Shown here piece by piece: positions 50,954 through 59,009 of a stretch of 64,000 bases of DNA. Under the pieces are notes generated by a model, which did no database searches, had not been told where the DNA came from, and saw nothing but the letters and a program-made list of their open reading frames with translations. Each line of letters starts with the position of its first letter. The stretch's first letter is position 1. The translations under genes and the position numbers were made by a program. This stretch comes from Pseudarthrobacter psychrotolerans. GTDB taxonomy: Bacteria; Actinomycetota; Actinomycetes; Actinomycetales; Micrococcaceae. Where the stretch lies: contig NZ_CP047898.1 in assembly GCF_009911795.1 (NCBI RefSeq), forward strand, positions 3,658,001-3,722,000. Reading direction: 5' to 3'.

Positions 50954-52609
50954 TCAGGTTTCCTGGGACCCGCGGGCTCCAACGGGGAGGTTTACGGTGA
51001 CAGTGGTGCCAACACCCAGCTCCGAGGTTACGTCAATGCGGCCGCCGTGGCGCTGGACGATGTCCTGCGTGATGGCGAGCCCAAGGCCGGTGCCCGGAAC
51101 TGCCCCGGACATCGCGTTCGAGGCGCGGTAAAAACGGGTGAAGATGTGGGCTATCTCGTCACTGGAGATCCCCATCCCGGTGTCCGAGACGCTGACCGTC
51201 GCCCAGCGGGTGCCGTCTGCGTCGGCCCGCGTCAGGCTGGCCACGTCGATCTGTCCTCCGCCGGGGGTGAACTTGATGGCGTTGGAGACCAGATTCGTGA
51301 AAACCTGCTGCAGCTGCACTTCGTCTGCCAGGATTTCCAGGTCCTCCGGGGCCAGTGCCGTGGCAATGGTGACGTTCTGCACTTTTGCGAGCGGCCTCAG
51401 CGCACCGGTGACGATCTCAAGCGTCCGCGCCAGCCGGACAGGGGTCAGATGCAGCGGGCTTTGCTCATGCCCGTTGCGGGAGACGCTTAGCATGTCTTCG
51501 ATCAGCAACCGCAGCCGTTCGGTGTTCCTGACCACGATGTCCAACATCTGGTGGACCCCGCTGGACACCGGATCGGACGTGTTCTCCTGGATCATGTCCA
51601 GGTACGCCATGATCGATGTCAGCGGCGTGCGGAGCTCATGGTTGACGGTGGCCAGGAAATCGGTCTTGGCTTTGTCCAGCTGCTGGAGCTGCTTGACCAC
51701 TTGCTGCTGGCTGGTGATCAGATGGCTTTGGATCAGGCCGTGGGCGGTATTGCCGGCCACGTGCTGGATCAGTGCCAGCTCAGCCCGCGACCATTCCCTG
51801 GGGGAGTCCAGCAGGGCAATCCAGATAATTCCCAGCGAGGAACTGCCGTCCCCCATCGGGACGGCCACGGACGCGGCGGCACGCAGTTTCGCGAGTTCGG
51901 CCGGCAGCCGGACGTCGCCGGTGCCGAGCGGTGCGAACGCTCCGTCCGCTGTGAGCGCCTCAGCCCGCGCCCACAGAGTGTCAGCCGTCCTGCGCACCGG
52001 ATCCTCGTCCGTGAACAACCCTTCAGGCAGTGGAGCCAGGCCGGGCCGGTGCCACTGGGCGGTGATGGGTGGCACCCTCTCGTCGTCGAACGTGGTCAGC
52101 CAGACCCGGTCCGCGCCGAAAGCCTCACCGAACCCCCTGACCACAAAGTCGGCGATCTGTTGCGGATGGTTGGTTCCGCGGACCGCCGCGGATACCTGCC
52201 GCAGCCTTTCGCGCAACGTCTCCGCTTCCTGCCGCGCTTCATTCCGGCGGGAGACCAGGGTGATCAGGGCCGTGGCGCGGTGGACGAGCTCCTTGGCAGT
52301 AGGCGGTTTGGCGATGCTGTCCCGTATGCCGGCATGCTCCACTGCCTTGATCTCTGCCGGACTGTCGAGATCCACGAGGAACAACACAGGGGCGGTAGCG
52401 TCGACGTCGGAGAGTGAACTGTCCAGGATAAGCACGGAGGGCTCGTACTCGTCCAGGAGGGCCAACAGGCCGGCGGCATTGCCCGCAGCCTTGACCGTAA
52501 AGCCCGCCGCCTCCAGTGCCGCCGTCGTGAATTCCCGGCGCCCGGCGTCGGGGTCCCCAACCACAGCCAGATATGGCACGGTCGCGACATGTGGTGTGTC
52601 CGCTGGCAA
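50954..52609 (-). CDS. Histidine kinase with N-terminal pseudo-receiver and GAF domain
   Basis: A 551-residue cytosolic kinase. Residues 10-125 are receiver-like (phospho-site-like Asp in LILDSSLSD, Lys in IAKPPTAKEL) but the acidic pair is reduced to GDP, so phosphorylation is doubtful. A GAF-like domain follows (about 145-300), then HisKA with His in TVNHELRTPLTSI, HATPase N-box NLVSNAIKFTPGG, G1 DTGMGI and G2 GTGLGLAITQDIV. The start is TTG behind AGGGGGG. It is upstream of a GGDEF-EAL gene, linking it to c-di-GMP signalling. Confidence 0.85.
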   Translation of the reverse strand: MPADTPHVATVPYLAVVGDPDAGRREFTTAALEAAGFTVKAAGNAAGLLALLDEYEPSVLILDSSLSDVDATAPVLFLVDLDSPAEIKAVEHAGIRDSIAKPPTAKELVHRATALITLVSRRNEARQEAETLRERLRQVSAAVRGTNHPQQIADFVVRGFGEAFGADRVWLTTFDDERVPPITAQWHRPGLAPLPEGLFTDEDPVRRTADTLWARAEALTADGAFAPLGTGDVRLPAELAKLRAAASVAVPMGDGSSSLGIIWIALLDSPREWSRAELALIQHVAGNTAHGLIQSHLITSQQQVVKQLQQLDKAKTDFLATVNHELRTPLTSIMAYLDMIQENTSDPVSSGVHQMLDIVVRNTERLRLLIEDMLSVSRNGHEQSPLHLTPVRLARTLEIVTGALRPLAKVQNVTIATALAPEDLEILADEVQLQQVFTNLVSNAIKFTPGGGQIDVASLTRADADGTRWATVSVSDTGMGISSDEIAHIFTRFYRASNAMSGAVPGTGLGLAITQDIVQRHGGRIDVTSELGVGTTVTVNLPVGARGSQET

Positions 52610-52713
52610 CCTGCCCCCCTTCGCTCCTGAGTGATCCCACGTTTGGTCCTGACTGAGTACATTGTAGGGTGACGGAGCACACCTGCTCCCATAAGAATGC
52701 GCGGAAGGTAATC

Positions 52714-53100
52714 GTGACGAGTCAGCCTGCAGAAGAGACCAAAGCGGACCTGACGCTGGACGAACAGGGTGTTGTCCAGCTGAAGTGGCCGCGGGGCGTG
52801 TCCATTGCGGAATCCGACGCCGAGGCAGCCATGCGCAACGTCAACGAACTGTGCGGGGCCCGCCGCCTTCCCATGCTGGTGGATATGGCCACCACGGCCC
52901 AGGTCAGCCGGGGAGCCCGTGCCGTTTTTGGCCGCCCCTGCCAGGCCTCGCGCATTGCGCTGCTGGGGGCTTCGCCGGTTGATAAAGTGCTGGCCAATTT
53001 CATCCTGGGCATCAACAAACTGCCCTGCCCCACCCGGTTCTTTACGTCCCGCGACGACGCCATGGCATGGCTGTTGAAGGAACCCGCGGCCACAGCCTGA
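52714..53100 (+). CDS. STAS/SpoIIAA-like protein
   Basis: A 128-residue protein, start GTG behind GGAAGG. The fold pattern (VVQLKWPRGVSIAESDAEAA, PMLVDMATTAQVSRGARAVF, RIALLGASPVDKVLANFILG) matches the DUF7793-type SpoIIAA-like/STAS proteins found in Arthrobacter. No phosphorylatable Ser at the anti-sigma antagonist position can be assigned with certainty. Divergent from the histidine kinase by 104 bases, which suggests a regulatory link. Confidence 0.68.
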   Translation: MTSQPAEETKADLTLDEQGVVQLKWPRGVSIAESDAEAAMRNVNELCGARRLPMLVDMATTAQVSRGARAVFGRPCQASRIALLGASPVDKVLANFILGINKLPCPTRFFTSRDDAMAWLLKEPAATA

Positions 53101-53141
53101 ACGGACCGGCCCGGCAAACGTCCGCGGCGCGTTTGGGGTCA

Positions 53142-53147
53142 TATATT
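53142..53147 (+). promoter_or_regulatory. -10 element for a leaderless methyltransferase gene
   Basis: TATATT lies six bases before the ATG at 53154. Confidence 0.5.
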
Positions 53148-53153
53148 TGTACG

Positions 53154-53978
53154 ATGCCATCCCCAGCGAAACCGGTGCTCTCAGCCTTGCGGAAGTACCT
53201 GATCCTGCCCAAACTGATCAGGTTGTCCTGGTCTGCGCCGAAGAACAGGACTGTGGCCTGGGACAGGTATTGGGCAGGGATCGCCAGGACGGGCGCCCGG
53301 AGCGACGTGCTCTGGGACTCCGGGACGGACCACGAACTGCTGGCCTACCGCGACGTCCTGCGGCGGCACTTCGATCCAAGCCTTCCCATTGTGGATGTAG
53401 GTTGCGGGCATGGCGCCTTCAGCCGCGCACTGACGGCGTATTCACCTCGGGTGCTGGGCGTTGATGTGTCTCCGCACGCCGTGGCCCGTGCCAGCGGCGA
53501 ATCGGCAGGCGTTGAAGGTGTCAGCTACCTGGCGCGTGACATGACCGGGCCGGGCGCCGGCGCAGGACTGGTGGGTTCCACGGATGCCAACGTTTTTGTC
53601 CGCGGTGTGCTCCACGTCCTGGACGCGGCGAATCAGGCCGCACTGATGGAGAACCTGAGGCAGCTCGTGGGCGCCCGCGGCACCGTGTTCCTGGCGGAAA
53701 CGAATTTCCAAGGCAACCCGGTGGAGTACGTTTCGCATCTGGGCGCGTCGCTGCGGAGCATCCCGGCCCCCTTGGAACTGGCGATCCGGAAACTGCCCAT
53801 GCCGGGTCACTTCGGACCGGAGGAGCTCGCCCGCGCGATGCCGAAGGACCGTTGGACGCTGGTGGAAGACGGTGCCGCAACCATCGAGACCAACCCGCTC
53901 ATGGACGCTGCGGGGAACAGCCGGGTGCCGGGCTACTTTGCGGTTCTCAAGGCCAAAGATCCCGACGCCGGCCGGTAG
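53154..53978 (+). CDS. Class I SAM-dependent methyltransferase
   Basis: A 274-residue methyltransferase. Motif I is IVDVGCGHGAFSRALTAYS with Asp in LGVDVSPHAVARA; a later VFVRGVLHVLDAANQAALME corresponds to motif IV. The N-terminal ~60 residues (ALRKYLILPKLIRLSWSAPK) are basic and hydrophobic and may bind membrane or substrate. The substrate is unknown. ATG 53154 is taken because of the -10 hexamer at 53142; a longer in-frame start at 53067 overlaps the previous gene. Confidence 0.82.
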   Translation: MPSPAKPVLSALRKYLILPKLIRLSWSAPKNRTVAWDRYWAGIARTGARSDVLWDSGTDHELLAYRDVLRRHFDPSLPIVDVGCGHGAFSRALTAYSPRVLGVDVSPHAVARASGESAGVEGVSYLARDMTGPGAGAGLVGSTDANVFVRGVLHVLDAANQAALMENLRQLVGARGTVFLAETNFQGNPVEYVSHLGASLRSIPAPLELAIRKLPMPGHFGPEELARAMPKDRWTLVEDGAATIETNPLMDAAGNSRVPGYFAVLKAKDPDAGR

Positions 53979-54050
53979 AGGACGTTCCGCACTGTCCGCA
54001 TGACGGATTGGGCAAGCGCTTTCCCGGGCTTGACTGGCATGATGGACGGC

Positions 54051-55175
54051 ATGCGCATTCTTATTGCTCCGGACAAGTTCAAGGGCTCGCTCACCGCCGC
54101 GGAGGCCGCCGCTGCCATCGCCGAAGGTGCGCTGCGCGTCTACCCGGACGCCGTAGCCAACCAGTTTCCCATCGCCGACGGCGGTGAGGGAACCCTGGAG
54201 GCCGCCGTTTCGGCCGGCTACGAGGAGCGGCTCAACGCGGTTGTTGGTCCCATCCTTGCCCCGGTGGGAGCCGCCTGGGCTATCCGGAAGAAGTCCGACG
54301 GCGGTGCTACCGCCGTCATCGAGACGGCGCAGGCCTCCGGGCTTGCCCAGATGGAACCCACGCCGGCCAACGCGCTGCGGGCGCACAGTTACGGCTGCGG
54401 GCAGCTGATCGCAGCGGCCCTCGACGCCGGTGCCACCGAGATCGTGCTGGGCCTGGGCGGATCGGCCATGACCGACGGCGGCAGCGGCGCCCTGCGTGCG
54501 CTGGGCCTCAAGCCGCTGGACGCCGCCGGCAATGTGGTCCCGTTGGGCGGCGGATCACTCGCCGACGTTGCAGCCCTCGATATCTCCGGACTGGATCCCC
54601 GCTTGTCCGCCGTCTCGTTCAGGATCGCCGTGGACGTCCAGAATCCGCTGTATGGCGCCACCGGCGCGGCCCACGTCTTCGGCGGCCAGAAGGGCGCCGA
54701 CGACGAGGCAACGGAACAGCTCGACGCCGGGCTGCGCAACTGGGCGTCCGTGCTCCGGGAGGCCACTGGCCGGGACGTCAACGTCCCGGGGGCGGGGGCG
54801 GCGGGCGGCTTCCCGGCGTCCTTCATTGCCTTCACCAATGCCCGGCTGGAAGGCGGGTTCGCGCTCGTCGCAGGGCTCACCGGCCTCGCGGGCCAACTGG
54901 ACGACGCGGACCTCGTGATCACAGGTGAGGGTTCCCTGGACTCGCAGTCGCTGACCGGCAAGGCACCCATCGCGCTCGCCGACGCGGCCCGGGAACGCGG
55001 GATCCCGGTGATCGTGGTGGCGGGCCGGATCCTGGTCACGCCCGAGGACCTGGCCGGGCACGGCGTGGTGGCCGCCGCGCAACTGCTGGATGTGGCGTCC
55101 AGCCCGGAAGACGCCGTCGCCAACGCCGCAAAATATCTGGCCTGGGCCACCAGCCAGGTTCTGGAAGGCGCCTGA
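54051..55175 (+). CDS. Glycerate kinase
   Basis: A 374-residue GckA/GlxK-type glycerate kinase. Conserved blocks: RILIAPDKFKGSLTAAEAA at the start, FPIADGGEGTLEA, GCGQLIAAALDAGATEIVLG, GLGGSAMTDGGSGALRALG and LVITGEGSLDSQSLTGKAP. It phosphorylates glycerate to a phosphoglycerate that enters glycolysis. ATG 54051 gives the conserved start; ATG at 54042 is an alternative. Convergent with the DUF6766 gene. Confidence 0.93.
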   Translation: MRILIAPDKFKGSLTAAEAAAAIAEGALRVYPDAVANQFPIADGGEGTLEAAVSAGYEERLNAVVGPILAPVGAAWAIRKKSDGGATAVIETAQASGLAQMEPTPANALRAHSYGCGQLIAAALDAGATEIVLGLGGSAMTDGGSGALRALGLKPLDAAGNVVPLGGGSLADVAALDISGLDPRLSAVSFRIAVDVQNPLYGATGAAHVFGGQKGADDEATEQLDAGLRNWASVLREATGRDVNVPGAGAAGGFPASFIAFTNARLEGGFALVAGLTGLAGQLDDADLVITGEGSLDSQSLTGKAPIALADAARERGIPVIVVAGRILVTPEDLAGHGVVAAAQLLDVASSPEDAVANAAKYLAWATSQVLEGA

Positions 55176-55206
55176 AGCCAGGGCCTCAGGCGCGCTGCAC
55201 TTCTGC

Positions 55207-55875
55207 TCAGGTTCCGGTCTCGTAGTTCGGCTCGGCCACCGGCTTGGACTCCGGTGAACCCTTCTCGCGGAGGTAGACCGAGGCGCCCACCAGGACGGCC
55301 ACGGAGAGGAATTCACTTTGCCAGTTCTGGAAGGACTCGAACCAGAACCGGCTGGTGGCCAAGTACTGCAGCATGGTGACGGTGGGCTGGCCGTGACTTT
55401 GTTGCTCCTCGCTGTAGGCCGCCGCGCCGCCGGCGGCGTGCAGGCTGAAGGAGGCAAGAAACAGCAGCAGCAGGAGGATGGACAGCGAGTGTTCATACAG
55501 CTTCAGGACCAGGCCGCCCCGCTTCACCGGCCATGGCGTGGAGTCCTTGATGGTGGCATCACGCGGATCCTGGTCCTGCGGTGCAGTCTTTCCCATCGGC
55601 TTGGATTCGGAGGAGCCCTTCTGGAAAAGGAAGACGGTCAGGATCACGTACATGGCCATCTGCAGAAACTCGGATTCCCAGTTTTCAAACGTGGCTTCGA
55701 CAAAATCGCCGGTGGACAGGTATTCCAGGACCGTGACTCCCGGCTGCCCGTGGGTCGTCTGGTCCTCGCTGTACGCCGCGGCGCCGGAGAGGATCATGCC
55801 AACGAAAAACGCCAGGAACAGTCCGGCGTTGGCGAGCAAAAGCCCGTGTTCCTTGACCCACTTGCGCATGTGCAC
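55207..55875 (-). CDS. DUF6766 membrane protein with internal duplication
   Basis: A 222-residue protein with four predicted membrane helices arranged as two similar halves. Each half has AAYSE(D/E)Q-x(2)-HGQP-x-VT, then F-x-NW-(E/Q)-SEFL and a helix ending KGS-x-ESKP. The helices are near residues 12-32, 72-88, 128-148 and 192-208. Function is unknown. It forms a minus-strand pair with the DUF6328 gene 43 bases upstream. Confidence 0.78.
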   Translation of the reverse strand: MHMRKWVKEHGLLLANAGLFLAFFVGMILSGAAAYSEDQTTHGQPGVTVLEYLSTGDFVEATFENWESEFLQMAMYVILTVFLFQKGSSESKPMGKTAPQDQDPRDATIKDSTPWPVKRGGLVLKLYEHSLSILLLLLFLASFSLHAAGGAAAYSEEQQSHGQPTVTMLQYLATSRFWFESFQNWQSEFLSVAVLVGASVYLREKGSPESKPVAEPNYETGT

Positions 55876-55918
55876 TCCTTCGGTTGGATCCCCTGCAACT
55901 TGCTGGTTTGGTGGCCTG

Positions 55919-56413
55919 TTACCGTTCCGCTGCGCGCCTGTTGAGCCGCAACGGGACGTAGATCAGCAGCACCAGGAGGACCGCCAGCAGGATTCCGCCG
56001 GCGGTCAGGCCGGCGGTGCGGCCGGCGGTCACATCAAAGACCAGGGTGGCTGTCCCGACACTAAGCATCCCCACGCCGGCCAGTGCGATCTTGGTAATGG
56101 TGTCAGCGCTGGAGACCAAGGTTTCCTTGAGGCGTTGGCGGAAGAGCCGGCGGTGGACGCTGACGGGAAGGAGGATAAAGGCGGTGGTCAGCGTCGCCAT
56201 CACCACGTTGACGAGGTAGAGGCCCACCTGGAAATCGTCCAGGCCCTCGAACCGCTGCTGGAACGGGAGCGTTAGGAGGAAACCGGCAAGGATCTGGACT
56301 CCGGTCTGCAGCACCCTGAGTTCTTGCAGCAACTCGGCCCAGTTGCGGTCCAGCTGCTCTTCCCGGGTCTCACTCCGCCCGGTGCTTCCGGTGAAGTCCT
56401 GCACATCAGACAT
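55919..56413 (-). CDS. DUF6328 membrane protein
   Basis: A 164-residue protein with an acidic N-terminus and four hydrophobic segments (VLQTGVQILAGFLLTLPFQQ, LYLVNVVMATLTTAFILLPV, TKIALAGVGMLSVGTATLVF, GGILLAVLLVLLIYVPL). The sequence QVLQTG/FLLTLPFQQRF pattern is typical of DUF6328. ATG 56413 gives MSDVQDFTG; the frame extends further upstream but into a region that would hold the promoter. Unknown function, paired with DUF6766. Confidence 0.75.
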   Translation of the reverse strand: MSDVQDFTGSTGRSETREEQLDRNWAELLQELRVLQTGVQILAGFLLTLPFQQRFEGLDDFQVGLYLVNVVMATLTTAFILLPVSVHRRLFRQRLKETLVSSADTITKIALAGVGMLSVGTATLVFDVTAGRTAGLTAGGILLAVLLVLLIYVPLRLNRRAAER

Positions 56414-56652
56414 GCTTCTCCTCGCTCCCCGCGCATAGCCGCGTGCTCCAAAGCTAGGCCGAAGTTTCGCGTAGATCAATGCTTGGTAAGTTTACTGATT
56501 ACTTGTTCCGGACGGTGGACTTGCTCTGCCGGGCGGGATAGCTTCGAAGAGAGCCTCGTGCATCTCCGGAGTCGTGCTGCCCGTGACCGGCGGCAAGGGC
56601 CTGCAACGAAGTTTGCACGTCAGATTCATCCACATCCGCAACAGGAGGAACC

Positions 56653-57105
56653 ATGAGTCAGGACAACCAGCGCACGGAACCGGACGAGGGAATGGGCGGT
56701 TACGGCACGCCGACGGCGGAACAGGAGATGGGCGGCGCGGACAGCAAACAGTTTGCGCAGCCCCGTGAGGAAGAGGATTTTGATGCCGCCGGCCTGAACC
56801 AGGACAGCCCTGACGGCGAAACATTCTCTACAGGCACGCCCAATCTCAGCCACTTCGATGAGGAGGACAAGGACAGTGCCGGCGAGCCGGGTGCCGGCCG
56901 CTTCGGCGGCACCGATGACCAGCACCACGCCGAAAGTGACACTAATGATCCCGGCTTCGAACCGGGCGAACCGCCGATCCCGCGCGACGCCGACGTGCCC
57001 TCCGCCGAGGCGGAGATCAACGGGGCCAACGCCGATTCGCAGGGATCGGAACCCTTCTCGTCGGAATCCGGACAGGATGCTGCCGGCCTGCCGGACGGCA
57101 GCTGA
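56653..57105 (+). CDS. Acidic, disordered hypothetical protein
   Basis: A 150-residue hydrophilic protein rich in Asp, Glu, Gly, Ser and Pro, without Cys, membrane segment or fold-like pattern; it starts behind ACAGGAGGAACC. It resembles stress-type or intrinsically disordered proteins common in Arthrobacter. After the stop TGA (57103-57105) the frame continues with similar acidic sequence (NDLPKDESPNAGDPERFDAG), which suggests the stop may be recent or a read error. Function unknown. Confidence 0.6.
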   Translation: MSQDNQRTEPDEGMGGYGTPTAEQEMGGADSKQFAQPREEEDFDAAGLNQDSPDGETFSTGTPNLSHFDEEDKDSAGEPGAGRFGGTDDQHHAESDTNDPGFEPGEPPIPRDADVPSAEAEINGANADSQGSEPFSSESGQDAAGLPDGS

Positions 57106-57279
57106 AACGACCTCCCCAAGGACGAATCACCCAACGCCGGCGACCCGGAACGTTTCGACGCCGGGCAAGCACTGTTCTGTGCCCGGACTGCGGTTTTTGT
57201 GTGGCTGGACCCCGCCCGCGGAGCCATCCCCGGACGTATCCTAGAAACAGGTTTTGCAGTGAGCCACGCGTTTCGAACC

Positions 57280-57285
57280 TAGGCG
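57280..57285 (+). promoter_or_regulatory. -10 element for a leaderless GAF-ANTAR gene
   Basis: TAGGCG lies six bases before the ATG at 57292. Confidence 0.45.
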
Positions 57286-57291
57286 TGGATC

Positions 57292-58110
57292 ATGGCCGCG
57301 GAGACCCCGGGGGAGCCTGGCTGGGCATCGCTTCCCGACCCCCAGGATGTGGTGTTCGACAGCACGGATGTCGAGGACTTCCTTGTTGCGGTCACCCGCG
57401 AGTTCATGCGCGACATCGATGGCGATTCCCGCGGTATCAGCTGGGCTGTCACCTTCTTCCGCCCCGGCTCCGCGCGGACCGCCGCCGCCGGCAGTTCCGG
57501 GGCCCGGGCCGCTGACGAAGAACAGTGCTCGTTTGCGGACGGACCTGTGCTGGAAGCCCTGCGCGAAGGCGACTTTGTGCATGTGGCCGACGTCGCCCGC
57601 GACCGGCGGTGGCCAGGCTACGCCAGCGCTGCCGCGGACCACGGCGTCGGGGCGCTGTTGTCGATGCCGATCATGGCTGCGGCAGGATGGCGTGCCGCGC
57701 TGAGCCTCTACGCTTCCAGCCCCCATGCTTTCACCAGCGAAGACATCACCAGGACGCGCCGGTATGCGCGGCAAGTGGCCCGGTCTCTGCAGATGGCGGT
57801 ACGTGTGGCCGAACGGGCTGAAGCCGAGGCACAGCTGGCCGTAGCGCAGAGCTCCATGGTGCTGATGGACCTGGCCGTCAGCATTTTGATGTCCGACTAC
57901 GGGCTCGGCCATGAGGCGGCCCTGCAGTACCTCCGGACCGTCTCGAGGCATGCCAACCAGGGGCTGCACCAGACGGCCCTGAATATTGCGGCTGCCTCGC
58001 GCCCCGGCGCGGCGGAGCCCGGCCAGGAAAATGCCGGCTTCAGAGGGCTCGCTGACATTGAAACGCCTTCCCTCAGCGAGGGACCCTACAAAACAGGGAG
58101 CACGGCATGA
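57292..58110 (+). CDS. GAF and ANTAR domain regulator
   Basis: A 272-residue GAF-ANTAR protein. The GAF domain (about 25-165) includes CSFADGPVLEALREGDFVHV and LLSMPIMAAAGWRAALSLYA; the ANTAR domain (about 180-235) reads SSMVLMDLAVSILMSDYGLG then AALQYLRTVSRHANQGLHQT. It is the fourth such gene in the window but lies apart from the 9.7-12.4 kb cluster and has no YYGIGG partner. It overlaps the next gene, an SGNH hydrolase, by ATGA. Confidence 0.83.
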   Translation: MAAETPGEPGWASLPDPQDVVFDSTDVEDFLVAVTREFMRDIDGDSRGISWAVTFFRPGSARTAAAGSSGARAADEEQCSFADGPVLEALREGDFVHVADVARDRRWPGYASAAADHGVGALLSMPIMAAAGWRAALSLYASSPHAFTSEDITRTRRYARQVARSLQMAVRVAERAEAEAQLAVAQSSMVLMDLAVSILMSDYGLGHEAALQYLRTVSRHANQGLHQTALNIAAASRPGAAEPGQENAGFRGLADIETPSLSEGPYKTGSTA

Positions 58111-58970
58111 ACGTCTGGAAACAGGACAATGCAGCCCGGAACGCCCCTGGGGGGCCTCCGCCCCACCCGTGGCACCGCCTCGTGGCACTGGGTGATTCGT
58201 TCACCGAGGGAATCGGGGATCCCGAGCCGCGCAGCGAGGGTGGTTTGCGCGGCTGGGCGGACCGCGTGGCCGAGGAACTCAGCGCGAACCAGCCAGATTT
58301 CGCGTATGCCAACCTTGCCGTCCGGGGACTGATGCTGCAGCAGATCTTCGATCAACAGCTTGCCGCGGCAGTCGCCCTGAAACCTGACCTGGTCACGCTC
58401 TCCGCCGGCGGTAACGACATTGTTTTTCGGCGCAGCGATCCTGACCGGCTCGCAGAAAAGATCGACGACGGGGTGGGGCAACTGGCAAGGTCCGGCGCCA
58501 CCGTGGTCCTCTTTGCCGGGCCGGACTGGGGTGCGACGCCGGTTTTCAGCCAGATCCGCGGCAAAGTGGCCATCTTCAACGAGAACCTTCACACGGTGGC
58601 CGCCCGCCACGACGCGGTCATGGTTGACCTGTGGTTCCTGCGCGAACTGTCGAACCCGGGCATGTGGGATCCGGACCGGCTGCACTTCTCGTCGCTGGGG
58701 CACCACACCATCGCCGCGGCCGTGCTGAAGGCCTTGGGTGTCCCGCACACGCTGGAGCCGTTGGAGCCCAAGCCACCGCTGCCCCACAGTTGGAAGGAAG
58801 CCAGGACCGAGGACCTCATCTGGGCGCGGGAATACCTGGTTCCGTGGGTGATCCGGCAACTGAGGCACCCGCCAGAAGCGGAGCTGACTGCCAAACGTCC
58901 CGAGCCGCGGCCGGTTTTCGGCATCGGAACTCCGCCGGGACCATTTATCGGCGGCGGTCACGCAGCCTGA
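58107..58970 (+). CDS. SGNH/GDSL hydrolase
   Basis: A 287-residue SGNH hydrolase. Block I VALGDSFTEGIGDP (nucleophile Ser), block II Gly in LAVRGLML, block III SAGGNDIVF (Asn) and block V DPDRLHFSSLGH (Asp-His). No signal peptide, so intracellular; esterase or lipase activity on an unknown substrate. It is coupled to the preceding GAF-ANTAR gene by an ATGA overlap. It differs from the 12.6 kb esterase, which has an extra N-terminal domain. Confidence 0.87.
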   Translation: MNVWKQDNAARNAPGGPPPHPWHRLVALGDSFTEGIGDPEPRSEGGLRGWADRVAEELSANQPDFAYANLAVRGLMLQQIFDQQLAAAVALKPDLVTLSAGGNDIVFRRSDPDRLAEKIDDGVGQLARSGATVVLFAGPDWGATPVFSQIRGKVAIFNENLHTVAARHDAVMVDLWFLRELSNPGMWDPDRLHFSSLGHHTIAAAVLKALGVPHTLEPLEPKPPLPHSWKEARTEDLIWAREYLVPWVIRQLRHPPEAELTAKRPEPRPVFGIGTPPGPFIGGGHAA

Positions 58971-59009
58971 CGCAGAGCCTAACCGGGGGCTGACCCGGGG
59001 CCCGAAGAG

